Source of the DNA: Calidifontimicrobium sp035325925
GTDB lineage: Bacteria > Pseudomonadota > Gammaproteobacteria > Burkholderiales > Burkholderiaceae_C
Length of the DNA: 64,000 nucleotides
Direction: 5' to 3'
Assembly: GCF_035325925.1 (NCBI RefSeq)
Contig: NZ_DAOKZA010000010.1
Span: 37,749-101,748 of the forward strand
Shown: positions 51,303 to 60,268 of the stretch, in pieces
Position numbering within the stretch: the first letter of the stretch is position 1
How the letters are laid out: every line of letters starts with the position of its first letter
Notes under the pieces: generated by a model
Databases searched by the model: none
What the model saw: only the letters and a program-made list of their open reading frames with translations
What the model was told of the DNA's origin: nothing
Program-made: the position numbers and the translations under genes

Positions 51303-52538
51303 ATGACCGACGCCGCCCCGCCTGCCACCTGCGACGTGCTGGTGGTCGGCGCCGGGCCCGCGGGCAGCGCCTGCGCGCAGGCGCTGGCGGCCAGCGGCGT
51401 CGACGTGGTGCTCGTCGACCAGCACCGCTTCCCGCGCGACAAGGTCTGCGGCGACGGGCTGATCCCCGACGCGCACGCGGCGCTGCAGCGCCTGGGCGTG
51501 CACGACGAGGTGATGGCCCGCGCGCGGCGCGTGCGCCATGTCGGCTGCGTCGGGCCGGGCGGCGGGCGTGTCGACGTGCCTGGCCAGCTGGCCGTGCTGC
51601 CGCGCCTGGTGCTCGATCACATCCTGGTGCACGCCGCCATGCGCGCCGGCGCGACGCTGGCCACGCCGTGGCGCTTCGACGCGCCGCTGGTCGACGGCGA
51701 ACGCGTCGTCGGCGCACGGCTGCGCGGCGCCGGCGGCGTGCGCGAGGTGCACGCGCCGTGGGTGGTGCTCGCCACCGGCGCGGTGCCGCAGGCGCTGCTC
51801 GCCGCGCAGGTCTGCCGGCGGCGCACGCCCAGCGCGGTGGCGCTGCGCGGCTACGTGAAGCACGACGGCATGGTCGGGCGCATCGACGCGCTCGAGGTGG
51901 TGTGGCACCGCCGGCTGGCACGCGGCTACGGCTGGATCTTTCCGGGGCCCGGCGGCGTGTTCAACGTCGGCGTCGGGCTGACGCACAGCCACGCCGCCGG
52001 TGCCGACGGCCGCTCGACGATGGCCGACGTCAACCTGCGCGAGATGTTCGCCGCGTTCGCCGAGGTCCACACCCCCGCCGGCGAGTTGCTGGCCGGCGGC
52101 GCGCTGCAAGGCGACCTGAAGGGCGCGCCGCTGCGCTGCTCGCTCGACGGCGCCGCGTGGAGCCGCCCCGGCCTGCTGGTCACCGGCGAGGCCGCGGGCA
52201 GCACCTACGCGTTCACGGGCGAGGGCATCGGCAAGGCGATGGAGACCGCGCTGCTGGCGGCGCAGGCGCTGCTCGCGCAGCGCCGCGAGCCGCTCGACGA
52301 CGCGGCCACGCGCGCCACGTACGAACGCTCGCTGCGCGCGCTCAAGCCGCGCTTCGAGATGTACGAGCGCGCCAACCGCGTCAACCACCACCCCTGGCTG
52401 GCCGACCTGGTGATCTGGCGCGCGAAGCGCACGCCGGCACTGGTGCGCCGGATGGCCGGCGTGCTCGACGAAACCGCCAACCCCGGGCACCTGGTGTCGG
52501 CGCGCGGCATCGCCAAGCTGCTGCTGCCGATGCGTTGA
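51303..52538 (+). CDS. geranylgeranyl-reductase-family FAD oxidoreductase
   Basis: A 411-residue flavoprotein of the class A monooxygenase/geranylgeranyl reductase fold. FAD-binding VLVVGAGPAGSACAQAL (~13-29), then DQHRFPRDKVCGDGLIP, a conserved reductase signature, and the second FAD motif GLLVTGEAAGSTYAFTGEGI. Members saturate isoprenoid or fatty chains or halogenate/hydroxylate; the substrate is not evident. No phototrophy genes are near. Divergent from the DksA-like gene. Confidence 0.88.
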   Translation: MTDAAPPATCDVLVVGAGPAGSACAQALAASGVDVVLVDQHRFPRDKVCGDGLIPDAHAALQRLGVHDEVMARARRVRHVGCVGPGGGRVDVPGQLAVLPRLVLDHILVHAAMRAGATLATPWRFDAPLVDGERVVGARLRGAGGVREVHAPWVVLATGAVPQALLAAQVCRRRTPSAVALRGYVKHDGMVGRIDALEVVWHRRLARGYGWIFPGPGGVFNVGVGLTHSHAAGADGRSTMADVNLREMFAAFAEVHTPAGELLAGGALQGDLKGAPLRCSLDGAAWSRPGLLVTGEAAGSTYAFTGEGIGKAMETALLAAQALLAQRREPLDDAATRATYERSLRALKPRFEMYERANRVNHHPWLADLVIWRAKRTPALVRRMAGVLDETANPGHLVSARGIAKLLLPMR

Positions 52539-52614
52539 ACCGGTCGGCGCGGCCGGTGCCCGCGGCGGGCCTCGCGGCCACGTCGCGGCGCGTCGAAGGC
52601 GCTGCGGGGTGGCC

Positions 52615-54336
52615 CTACTTGCGCAGCTCGCGCCGCAGGATCTTGCCGACGTTGCTCTTCGGCAGGTCGTCGCGGAACTCGATGTACTTCGGCCGCTTGT
52701 ACGCGGTGAAGTTGTCGCGGCAGTAGCGCGCCACGTCGTCCTCGGACAGCGTCGGGTCGCGCTTGACGACGAACAGCTTGACCGCCTCGCCCGACTTCTC
52801 GTCGGGCACGCCCACCGCGGCGCACTCGAGCACGCCGGGCATCAGGCCGACCACCTGCTCGATCTCGTTCGGGTAGACGTTGAAGCCCGACACCAGGATC
52901 ATGTCCTTCTTGCGGTCGACGATGCGGATGTAGCCGCGCTCGTCCATCACGCCGACGTCGCCGCTCTTGAAGTAGCCGTCGGGCGTCATGACCCTGGCCG
53001 TCTCGTCGGGGCGGTTCCAGTAGCCGGCCATCACCTGCGGGCCGCGGATGCAGATCTCGCCGGGCGTGCCGAACGGCAGGTCGCGGCCCTCGTCGTCGCG
53101 GATCGCGATGTCGGTCGACGGCACCGGCAGCCCGATGGTGCCGGTGAACTCGCGCTTGTCGAGGCGGTTGCTGGTGGCCACCGGCGAGGTCTCGCTCAGC
53201 CCGTAGCCCTCGACCACCGGGCAGCCGGTGACCTTGAGCCACTTCTCGGCGGTGGCCTGCTGCACCGCCATGCCGCCGCCGTTGGAGACGACGAGCTCGC
53301 TGAAGTCCAGCCGCGCGAAGTCGGGGTCGTTGGCCAGCGCGTTGAACAGCGTGTTCACCGCCGGGAACATGTTGATCCTGTACTTGGCGAGCGTCTTCAC
53401 CAGCCCCGGCAGGTCGCGCGGATTGGGAATCAGCACGTTCATCGAGCCGAAGCGTGCGCCCATGAAGTAGCAGATCGTCAGCGCGAAGATGTGGTACAGG
53501 GGCAGCGCGCACACCACCGTCAGCTGCTTGTGGCCGACGGTGTCGAGCACGGGCCTGAACCAGGCCTCGGTCTGCACGATGTTGGCCACCACGTTGCGGT
53601 GCGTCAGCGTCGCCCCCTTGGACACGCCGGTGGTGCCGCCCGTGTACTGCAGGAACGCGACGTCGTCGGGGGCGGCGTCGGCGCGCCGCAGCGACATGCG
53701 CGTGCCTTCGGCCACCGCCATGTTGAAGCGCTTGACGGTGCGCCCGTCGTGCATCGGCAGGCGGAACTCGGGCACCATCTTCTTCAGGTGGCGCACCGCG
53801 AAGTTGATGAAGTTGCCCCGCCAGAAGCCGAGCAGGTCACCCATCGCGCACAGCACCACGTGGCGCACCGGCGTGTGCTCGATCACCTCCTCGAGCGTGG
53901 CGGCGAAGTTCTCGAGCACGACGATCGCCTGCGCGCCCGAGTCCTCGAGCTGGTGCTCGAGCTCGCGCGGCGTGTACAGCGGGTTGACGTTGACCACCGC
54001 GTAGCCGGCGCGCAGCACCGCGGCGATCGCCACCATGTACTGCGGCAGGTTGGGCATCATCAGCGCGACGCGCGCGCCGCGCTCGAGGCCGAGCGACTGC
54101 AGGTACGCGCCCAGCGCCTGCGACAGGTCGTCGAGGTCGCGGTAGCGCAGCCGCACGTCCATGCACGCGGCCGCGTCGCGGCTGCCGTACTGGCGGAACG
54201 ACTGCTCGAGCACGTCGACGAGCGTCGTGCGCGGGTCGATCTCGACCTCGGCCGGCACGCCCGGCGGGTAGCTCTTCAGCCACGGCCGGGGGATGGACGA
54301 CGCGGCGGCGCTGCGCGGTTCGAGCACGGCTTGCAC
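52615..54336 (-). CDS. fadD: long-chain fatty acid-CoA ligase
   Basis: A 573-residue adenylate-forming enzyme that activates fatty acids to acyl-CoA. AMP-binding YTGGTTGVSKGA (231-242), GYGLSETSP, YFKSGDVGVMDERGY, IVDRKKDMILVSGFNVYP and the catalytic-Lys end LPKSNVGKILRRELR. The start is probably GTG at 54336, with GGAG upstream; another GTG at 54327 is possible. It follows the FFLEELY gene by 74 bases and converges with the flavoprotein gene. Confidence 0.95.
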   Translation of the reverse strand: MQAVLEPRSAAASSIPRPWLKSYPPGVPAEVEIDPRTTLVDVLEQSFRQYGSRDAAACMDVRLRYRDLDDLSQALGAYLQSLGLERGARVALMMPNLPQYMVAIAAVLRAGYAVVNVNPLYTPRELEHQLEDSGAQAIVVLENFAATLEEVIEHTPVRHVVLCAMGDLLGFWRGNFINFAVRHLKKMVPEFRLPMHDGRTVKRFNMAVAEGTRMSLRRADAAPDDVAFLQYTGGTTGVSKGATLTHRNVVANIVQTEAWFRPVLDTVGHKQLTVVCALPLYHIFALTICYFMGARFGSMNVLIPNPRDLPGLVKTLAKYRINMFPAVNTLFNALANDPDFARLDFSELVVSNGGGMAVQQATAEKWLKVTGCPVVEGYGLSETSPVATSNRLDKREFTGTIGLPVPSTDIAIRDDEGRDLPFGTPGEICIRGPQVMAGYWNRPDETARVMTPDGYFKSGDVGVMDERGYIRIVDRKKDMILVSGFNVYPNEIEQVVGLMPGVLECAAVGVPDEKSGEAVKLFVVKRDPTLSEDDVARYCRDNFTAYKRPKYIEFRDDLPKSNVGKILRRELRK

Positions 54337-54410
54337 GGGGGTGGACTCCAGTGGATGCGGTGGGGGCGAAGGCGGAGCTTCGCATGCTCGCCGCCCGGGC
54401 GCGGGGGGCG

Positions 54411-55136
54411 CTACGGTAGTTGCCCCAGCGCCGGGCCGGCTGTCGCGACGGCGACACCGTCGGCGGCGAACAGCCGCTCGGCGAGCTCGGTCTCGCGGTG
54501 CACGATGGTCGCCAGGAAGGCCTGCGCGCCGTGCATCGCGCGAAAGGTGTCGAACCCCGACTCGAGGAAGCGCTGCAGCGCGTCGAGCCCGGCCAGCCGC
54601 GCGGGCCCGCGCATCATGCGCAGGCTGTGGCGCAGCAGCGGGTTGCGCGTGTAGGCGTCGAGGTCGAGCCCGACGCGGTGTGTCAGCTCGATCTGCGCGC
54701 GGCGCTCGGCCGGGCGGCCGGTGGCCTGCCACAGCTCGGCGTAGACGCGGCCGTCGAGCGAGCGCGCGCCGAGCCGGCGCGCCATCGCCGTGTCAAGCTC
54801 CTCCGACAGCGCGTGCAGCGCCGCGAGGTGGCGCACCGTGTCGACCACCTCGCGCGGGAACAGCCGCACCATCGCCGGCACGATGCGCGCGAACTGCGCG
54901 TCGCGCCGCGTGAAGTCGTGCGGGCCGTACAGCTCCTGCAGGAAGAAGCCGGCGGCGTTGCGGTAGCGCGGGTCGGCCAGCAGGTCGGCGTAGGTGGTCT
55001 CGAAGCGCCGCTGCTGGTAGGCCTTCAGGCGGTGCACCGCGTCGGCGAGCGCCGGGTCAGCGGCGCGCGCGCGGCGCTCGGCGTCGACGCGCTTCAAGTC
55101 GGCGAGGATGACTTCGGACGCGGATCGGCTGGACAT
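54411..55136 (-). CDS. FFLEELY-motif protein, unknown function
   Basis: A 241-residue, probably all-helical cytoplasmic protein. The family motif appears as FFLQELYGPHDFTRRDAQF, with one change from FFLEELY. Other conserved-looking parts are YADLLADPRYRNAAG and LRHSLRMMRGPARLAGL. No catalytic motif is visible. The ATG at 55136 is chosen because conservation starts directly after; the frame extends 60 bases further upstream. It is upstream of fadD and divergent from the Tat/GMC genes, hinting at a link with lipids. Confidence 0.8.
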   Translation of the reverse strand: MSSRSASEVILADLKRVDAERRARAADPALADAVHRLKAYQQRRFETTYADLLADPRYRNAAGFFLQELYGPHDFTRRDAQFARIVPAMVRLFPREVVDTVRHLAALHALSEELDTAMARRLGARSLDGRVYAELWQATGRPAERRAQIELTHRVGLDLDAYTRNPLLRHSLRMMRGPARLAGLDALQRFLESGFDTFRAMHGAQAFLATIVHRETELAERLFAADGVAVATAGPALGQLP

Positions 55137-55204
55137 CGGCGGAACCCCGCCCGCTAGTCGCGGGCCTCTACGGGCACGACGCCAATGATGCAACACTCGC
55201 CGCG

Positions 55205-55711
55205 ATGCAACGACGCACCCTGCTCAAGCTCGGGCTGGCCGGCGCCGGCGTGCTCGCGGTGGCCGGCGGCGGGCTGGCGCTGCTGCGCCCGGGGCTGGTC
55301 GACGGGCGGCTCGCGCCGCCCGGGCGCGAGGTGTTCGGGGCCGTCGCGCGCGCCGTGCTCGACGGCAGCCTGCCGGCCGATGCGGCGACGCAGCGCGACG
55401 CGCTCGCGGCGCACCTGAGGCGGGTCGACGACGCCGTCGCCGCACTCCCGCCGGCGGTGCGTGGCGAACTGTCGCAGCTGCTGGCGCTGCTGGGCAGCGC
55501 GCCGGGGCGCGTGGCCTTCGCGGGGCTGGTGCCGGCGTGGCGCGACGCGGGCGTCGCCGACCTGCAGGCCGCGCTGCAGGGCATGCGCCTGTCGCGCCTG
55601 GCGCTGCGCCGGCAGGCCTACCACGCGCTGCGCGACCTGACCAATGCGGCGTACTACGCCGACCGATCCACCTGGGCCGCGCTGGGCTACCCCGGCCCGA
55701 CCGACCTGTGA
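55205..55711 (+). CDS. Tat-signal small subunit for GMC oxidoreductase
   Basis: A 168-residue protein with a twin-arginine leader (MQRRTLLKLGLAGAG, hydrophobic core to ~residue 27). The mature part is helical (VFGAVARAVLDGSLP, LRRQAYHALRDLTNAAYYAD, TWAALGYPGPTDL), resembling the small subunits that accompany GMC flavoenzymes (gluconate 2-dehydrogenase subunit 3 type). It directly precedes a GMC gene that has no leader of its own, so it probably carries the flavoprotein through Tat. Confidence 0.78.
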   Translation: MQRRTLLKLGLAGAGVLAVAGGGLALLRPGLVDGRLAPPGREVFGAVARAVLDGSLPADAATQRDALAAHLRRVDDAVAALPPAVRGELSQLLALLGSAPGRVAFAGLVPAWRDAGVADLQAALQGMRLSRLALRRQAYHALRDLTNAAYYADRSTWAALGYPGPTDL

Positions 55712-55754
55712 GTCTCCGCATGCCCCACCGTCGCACCCCGGCGGGCGCCGCACC

Positions 55755-57368
55755 ATGAGCCGCCTGCCCGACCCGATCGCCGACGGCCTGGCGCGCGGCT
55801 GGCGCGTGCGCGGGGGCCCGCACGGCGAGGCGCCGGGGTCGATCGCCTGCGACGTCGCGATCGTCGGCAGCGGCGCCGGCGCGGGCATCAGCGCGGAGCT
55901 GCTCACCGCCGCCGGGCTCGACGTGGTGATCGTCGAAGAAGGCCCGCTGCGCTCGAGCCGCGACTTCCGCCAGCTCGAGAGCGACGCGTACCCGCAGCTG
56001 TACCAGGAGAGCGCCGCGCGCAAGACCGCCGACAAGGCGATCACGATCCTGCAGGGCCGCTGCGTCGGCGGCTCGACCACGGTGAACTGGACCAGTTCGT
56101 TTCGCACCCCGCCGAAGACGCTGGCGCACTGGCGCGAGCACTTCGGCCTGGCCGAGCTGACCGACGAGGCGATGTCGCCGTGGTTCGCGCAGGCTGAGCG
56201 GCGGCTGAGCATCGGCCCGTGGCTGACGCCGCCGAACGAGAACAACGACCTGTTGCTGCGCGGCGCGCGCAGGCTGGGCATCGCCGCGGCGGCGATCCTG
56301 CGCAACGTGCAGGGCTGCTGGAACCTCGGCTCGTGCGGGCTGGGCTGCCCGACGAATGCCAAGCAGTCGATGCTGGTGACGACGATCCCCGCCGCGCTCG
56401 AGCGCGGCGCGACGCTGCTGGTGCACACGCAGGTCGAGCGCATCGAGATCGAGCGCGGTCGCGCGCAGGCGCTGCACTGCGTGCCGGTGGCACTCAACGG
56501 CGACCGCGCGCCCGGGGCCGCGACGCGCATCAGCGCGAGGCACGTGGTCGTCGCCGGCGGCGCGATCAACTCGCCGGCGCTGCTGCTGCGCTCCGAGGCG
56601 CCCGACCCGCACGGCCTGCTCGGTCGGCGCACCTTCCTGCACCCGGTGGTGATCTCGGCGGCGCGGTTCGACCAGCGTGTCGCCGGCTGGCAGGGCGCAC
56701 CGCAGACGATCTACAGCGATCACTTCCTCGACGAGCACGCCGTCGACGGGCCGATCGGCTACAAGCTCGAGGCGCCGCCGATCCACCCGGTGATCTTCGG
56801 CACCACGCTGCCCGGCTTCGGGCCCGACCAGGCGCAGGCGATGGCCGCTCTCGCGCACTGGCACGCGCAACTCGCGCTGCTGCGCGACGGCTTCCACCCG
56901 CAGTCGCCGGGCGGGCGCGTGACGCTGCGCGACGACGGCAGCGCGCTGCTCGACTACCCGCTGACGCCGTTCGTGATGGACGGCGCGCGGCGAGCGCTGC
57001 TGAGCATGGCCGAACTGCAGTTCGCCGCCGGCGCGCGCGCCGTGCACGTGGCGCACGAGATGGCGCGGGCGTGGACGAGCTGGGCCGACGCGAAGCCGGC
57101 GATCGAGGCGCTGCCGATGCAGCCGCTGCTGGTGCGCGTGTTCAGCGCCCACGTGATGGGCGGCTGCGGCATGGCCGGCGACGCCGGGCGCGGCGTCGTG
57201 CGCCCCGACGGCGTGCACTGGCAGGTCGAGAACCTGTCGGTGCACGACGGCTCGCTGTTTCCGACCAGCATCGGCGCGAACCCGCAGCTGTCGGTCTACG
57301 GCCTGGTCAACAAGCTCGCGACGCAGCTCGCGCGCCGGCTGGCCGGGCGCGACGTCGCGCTGGCATGA
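55755..57368 (+). CDS. GMC family FAD-dependent oxidoreductase
   Basis: A 537-residue flavoenzyme. N-terminal FAD motif CDVAIVGSGAGAGISAELL (GSGAGAG at ~38-44), QGRCVGGSTTVNWTSSF, a Cys-rich insert (GCWNLGSCGLGCPTNAKQSM) and the C-terminal GMC end HVMGGCGMAGD...TSIGANPQLSV with the catalytic His/Asn region. It resembles long-chain alcohol or sterol oxidases; the substrate is unknown. The ATG at 55755 is chosen from homology. No signal peptide, so export would depend on the Tat-tagged partner. Confidence 0.9.
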   Translation: MSRLPDPIADGLARGWRVRGGPHGEAPGSIACDVAIVGSGAGAGISAELLTAAGLDVVIVEEGPLRSSRDFRQLESDAYPQLYQESAARKTADKAITILQGRCVGGSTTVNWTSSFRTPPKTLAHWREHFGLAELTDEAMSPWFAQAERRLSIGPWLTPPNENNDLLLRGARRLGIAAAAILRNVQGCWNLGSCGLGCPTNAKQSMLVTTIPAALERGATLLVHTQVERIEIERGRAQALHCVPVALNGDRAPGAATRISARHVVVAGGAINSPALLLRSEAPDPHGLLGRRTFLHPVVISAARFDQRVAGWQGAPQTIYSDHFLDEHAVDGPIGYKLEAPPIHPVIFGTTLPGFGPDQAQAMAALAHWHAQLALLRDGFHPQSPGGRVTLRDDGSALLDYPLTPFVMDGARRALLSMAELQFAAGARAVHVAHEMARAWTSWADAKPAIEALPMQPLLVRVFSAHVMGGCGMAGDAGRGVVRPDGVHWQVENLSVHDGSLFPTSIGANPQLSVYGLVNKLATQLARRLAGRDVALA

Positions 57369-58279
57369 CCGCCGCGCGCCTGCAGCGCGCGCTGGTGTTC
57401 GCGCTGCTGGCCATCGCGGCGCTGTGGGTCGACGCCGCGCTGGCGCGAGGTCGCCCTGACTGGGCGCTGCTGGGCGTGCTGGTGCCGATGTTCGGCCACG
57501 GCGCGCTGCTCGGCGTCGAGTTCGTGCTGCTCGCGCGCATCAACCGCGACGACCCGGCACCGCGGGCGCGCGCGCTCGAGCTGGTGCGCGCCTGGCTCGG
57601 CGAGACCTGGACCGCGCTGGTGGTGTTCGGCTGGCGCCAGCCGTTTCGCGCCGACGCCGTGCCCGACCACCTCGGCGCCGACGCGCGCGGCCGGCGCGGC
57701 GTGCTGCTGGTGCACGGCTTCCTGTGCAACCGCGGGCTGTGGAACCCCTGGCTGCGCCGGCTGCGCGCCGCCGGCGTGCCTTGCGTGGCGGTCGACCTGC
57801 ACCCGGTGTTCGGCCGCATCGAGCAGTACGCGGCGATCGTCGACGCCGGCGTCCAGCGCCTGCGCGACGCCACCGGCGAGGCGCCGCTGGTCGTCGCGCA
57901 CAGCATGGGCGGACTCGCGGTACGCGAGTGGCTGGCCCAGGGCGGCGGCGGCATCCACGCGCTGATCACCGTCGGCACGCCGCACCGGGGCACCTGGCTC
58001 GCGCGCTTCGCCTACAGCCCGAACGCGCGGCAGATGCGCCTGCGCGGCGACTGGCTGCACGGCCTCGCACGGCGCGAAGCGCCCGCCGACACCCGCGTGC
58101 CGACGATCTGTTTCTACGGTCATTGCGACAACATCGTGTTCCCGGCCAGCACCGCCACGCTGCCCGGCGCCGACAACCGCCACCTGCGCGGCGTCGCCCA
58201 CGTGCACATGGCCTACCACCGCGAGGTGTTCGACGCAGCGATGCGGCAGCTCGGCGCGCCGGCCCCCCCGCCAGCCTGA
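57365..58279 (+). CDS. membrane-anchored alpha/beta hydrolase, lipase-like
   Basis: A 304-residue protein. Two hydrophobic segments (~8-28, ~35-57) anchor it, followed by an alpha/beta hydrolase domain: oxyanion VLLVHGFLCNRG, nucleophile elbow VVAHSMGG (S180), TVGTPHRGTWLA, acid near YGHCDNIVFP, and the His in GVAHVHMAYH. The layout fits PGAP1/triacylglycerol lipase-like esterases. The ATG overlaps the GMC stop, so it belongs to the same operon and may supply the alcohol oxidised by the GMC enzyme. Confidence 0.85.
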   Translation: MTAARLQRALVFALLAIAALWVDAALARGRPDWALLGVLVPMFGHGALLGVEFVLLARINRDDPAPRARALELVRAWLGETWTALVVFGWRQPFRADAVPDHLGADARGRRGVLLVHGFLCNRGLWNPWLRRLRAAGVPCVAVDLHPVFGRIEQYAAIVDAGVQRLRDATGEAPLVVAHSMGGLAVREWLAQGGGGIHALITVGTPHRGTWLARFAYSPNARQMRLRGDWLHGLARREAPADTRVPTICFYGHCDNIVFPASTATLPGADNRHLRGVAHVHMAYHREVFDAAMRQLGAPAPPPA

Positions 58280-58300
58280 AACGCGTCGCGGCAGGCGGCA

Positions 58301-58321
58301 CCCGTTGCCGTCCCGTTGCCG
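58301..58321. repeat. short tandem repeat in a convergent gap
   Basis: CCCGTTGCCG occurs twice, at 58301-58310 and 58312-58321, separated by one base. It lies in the 179-base gap between the converging lipase and HPPD genes, which otherwise shows nothing. Confidence 0.5.
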
Positions 58322-58458
58322 GTGTGCGAAGCCACAAACGCACTCGCCGTGGCAGCGCCGACCGGCGCCGACCACGGCTCAGGGCGCACGCCGCCGTCGG
58401 GGCCGGGCAGGCACGGCCGCCCCGAAGCCCGACGATCGGACCCGGTCGGAGCTTCGTG

Positions 58459-59574
58459 TCACTGGCCGGCGTCGCCGGCCTTGAGCACGCCGCGGCGCAT
58501 CTGGTCGAGCTCGAGGCTCTCGAACAGCGCCTTGAAGTTGCCCTCGCCGAAACCCTGGTCGCCCTTGCGCTGGATGAACTCGAAGAAGATCGGGCCGAGC
58601 TGGTTCTCGCTGAAGATCTGCAGCAGCAGCGCGCCGGCCTTGCCGTCGACGAGGATGCGACGCTGGCGCAGCGCCTCGACGTCCTCGCCGTGGCCGGGGA
58701 TGCGGCGGTCGATCAGCTCGTAGTAGGTGTCGGGCGTGTCGAGCAGCTTGACGCCGGCCGCGCGCAGCGCGTCGACGCTGCGCGGCAGATCCGACGATGC
58801 GAGCGCGATGTGCTGGATGCCCTCGCCGTGGTACTTGTCGAGGTACTCCTGGATCTGCCCGGCCTGCTCGTTGCCTTCCTCGTTGATCGGGATGCGGATC
58901 TTGCCGCACGGGCTGGTCATCGCCTTGCTCTTCACGCCGGTGACCTGGCCCTCGATGTCGAAGTAGCGGATCTCGCGGAAGCCGAACAAGCGCTCGTAGA
59001 ACTCGGCCCACTCGCCCATGCGGCCGCGGTGCACGTTGTGCGTCAGGTGGTCGATCGTCGTCAGCCCATGCCCGTCGGGGTTCAGTGCGGCGCCCGAGTT
59101 CGCGTGCAGCGGCTCGAAGTCGACGTCGTAGAAGCCGATGTTGCCGATGTCGCCCTCGCGTGCGCCGTTCTTGCCGCGCCAGCGGTCGACGAGGTAGATC
59201 AGGCTGTCGCCGATGCCCTTGATCGCCGGGATGTTCAGTTCGCCGGGCCCCGCCTGGCCGGCGTAGCCCCAGGCGCCGAGCGACACCGCGCGCTCGTACG
59301 CCGCCTTCGCGTCGCGCACGCGGAACGCGATGGCGCAGATGCTCGGCCCGTGCTGGCGCGCGAAGCGCTGCGCGAACGAGTCGGGCTCGGCGTTGACGAT
59401 GAAGTTGATCTCGCCCTGCCGGTACAGCAGCACGTTCTTGTGGCGGTGGCGCGCGATCGCGCGGAAGCCCATGCGCTCGAACAGCGCGCCCATGGCTTTC
59501 GGGTCGGGCGCGGCGTATTCGATGAACTCGAAACCGTCGGTGCCCATCGGGTTGTCCCAGGGGGTGAATGACAT
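58459..59574 (-). CDS. hppD: 4-hydroxyphenylpyruvate dioxygenase
   Basis: A 371-residue Fe(II) enzyme that turns 4-hydroxyphenylpyruvate into homogentisate in tyrosine breakdown. Two VOC-like halves; the iron ligands are H176 (TIDHLTHNV), H255 (IQHIALAS) and E332 (FFEFIQR). The ATG at 59574 has AGGAG upstream. No homogentisate dioxygenase gene is adjacent. It is divergent from the yqaA-like gene with a 164-base promoter region showing no clear operator. Confidence 0.96.
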   Translation of the reverse strand: MSFTPWDNPMGTDGFEFIEYAAPDPKAMGALFERMGFRAIARHRHKNVLLYRQGEINFIVNAEPDSFAQRFARQHGPSICAIAFRVRDAKAAYERAVSLGAWGYAGQAGPGELNIPAIKGIGDSLIYLVDRWRGKNGAREGDIGNIGFYDVDFEPLHANSGAALNPDGHGLTTIDHLTHNVHRGRMGEWAEFYERLFGFREIRYFDIEGQVTGVKSKAMTSPCGKIRIPINEEGNEQAGQIQEYLDKYHGEGIQHIALASSDLPRSVDALRAAGVKLLDTPDTYYELIDRRIPGHGEDVEALRQRRILVDGKAGALLLQIFSENQLGPIFFEFIQRKGDQGFGEGNFKALFESLELDQMRRGVLKAGDAGQ

Positions 59575-59738
59575 CGTTCGCTCCTGTCGGTGGGTGGCCA
59601 CGCGCCGCCGGCGCGGCGGGTGTCGGGCCGTGGCGCGCACTGTAGGCGCGCCGGGCCCGCGCAGCCAGGCCCGGGCGTGCGCCGCGTCACGCCCGCGGGC
59701 ACCGGGGTGCGGCCGCGGGGCACCGACAATGCACGCCG

Positions 59739-60227
59739 ATGCTCGAATCCCTGAACCAGTTCGCCGCGTGGATGCAGTCGTGGCTGAGTGCCGAGGCCGG
59801 TCTGTGGGGTCTGTTCGGCTCGGCGTTCCTGTCGGCGACCATCCTGCCCGGCTCGAGCGAGGTGGTGCTGATCGCGCTGCTCACCGCGTACCCGTCGCTG
59901 GCCTGGCCGGCGTTCGGCGTCGCGCTGCTGGGCAACCTGACCGGCGCGCTGCTGACCTTCGGCATGGGTCACGCGGCGCGCCAGGGTTACCAGCGCTTCC
60001 AGCGTGTGCGCTGGAAGCTCGACGAGCGGCAGATGCAGCGCCTGCACCGCTGGGGCCCGCCGGCGCTGTTCCTGTCGTTCGTGCCGCTGGCCGGCGACGC
60101 GCTGGTGCTCGCCGCCGGCTGGCTGCGCCTGGACCTGGCGCGCAGCATGGCCTGGATCGCGCTCGGCAAGGCGGCGCGCTACCTGCTCGTCGTGCTCGGC
60201 GTGCAGGGGGTGCTGGCGCTGGGCTGA
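59739..60227 (+). CDS. YqaA family membrane protein (DedA-related)
   Basis: A 162-residue membrane protein of the SNARE-associated/VTT group: GLFGSAFLSATILPGSSEVVL, then NLTGALLTFGMGH and the C-terminal FLSFVPLAGDALVLAAGWLR. About four helices, including re-entrant segments. Related DedA proteins move undecaprenyl phosphate or lipids; a specific role here is unknown. Confidence 0.9.
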   Translation: MLESLNQFAAWMQSWLSAEAGLWGLFGSAFLSATILPGSSEVVLIALLTAYPSLAWPAFGVALLGNLTGALLTFGMGHAARQGYQRFQRVRWKLDERQMQRLHRWGPPALFLSFVPLAGDALVLAAGWLRLDLARSMAWIALGKAARYLLVVLGVQGVLALG

Positions 60228-60252
60228 CGCCTGCCGGCGTGGCTCGCAGGCG
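60228..60252. terminator. hairpin between convergent genes
   Basis: CGCCTGC (60228-60234) and GCAGGCG (60246-60252) form a perfect 7-base stem with an 11-base loop, starting at the base after the yqaA stop. There is no T run. It serves the 41-base gap between yqaA and the DUF1513 gene. Confidence 0.45.
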
Positions 60253-60268
60253 CCGCGCCGCCCGCGGC

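Noticed and set aside
51303..52538. Photosynthesis-type geranylgeranyl reductase (chlP/bchP)
   Set aside because: Family resemblance only. No bacteriochlorophyll or carotenoid genes are nearby, so no symbol was given.
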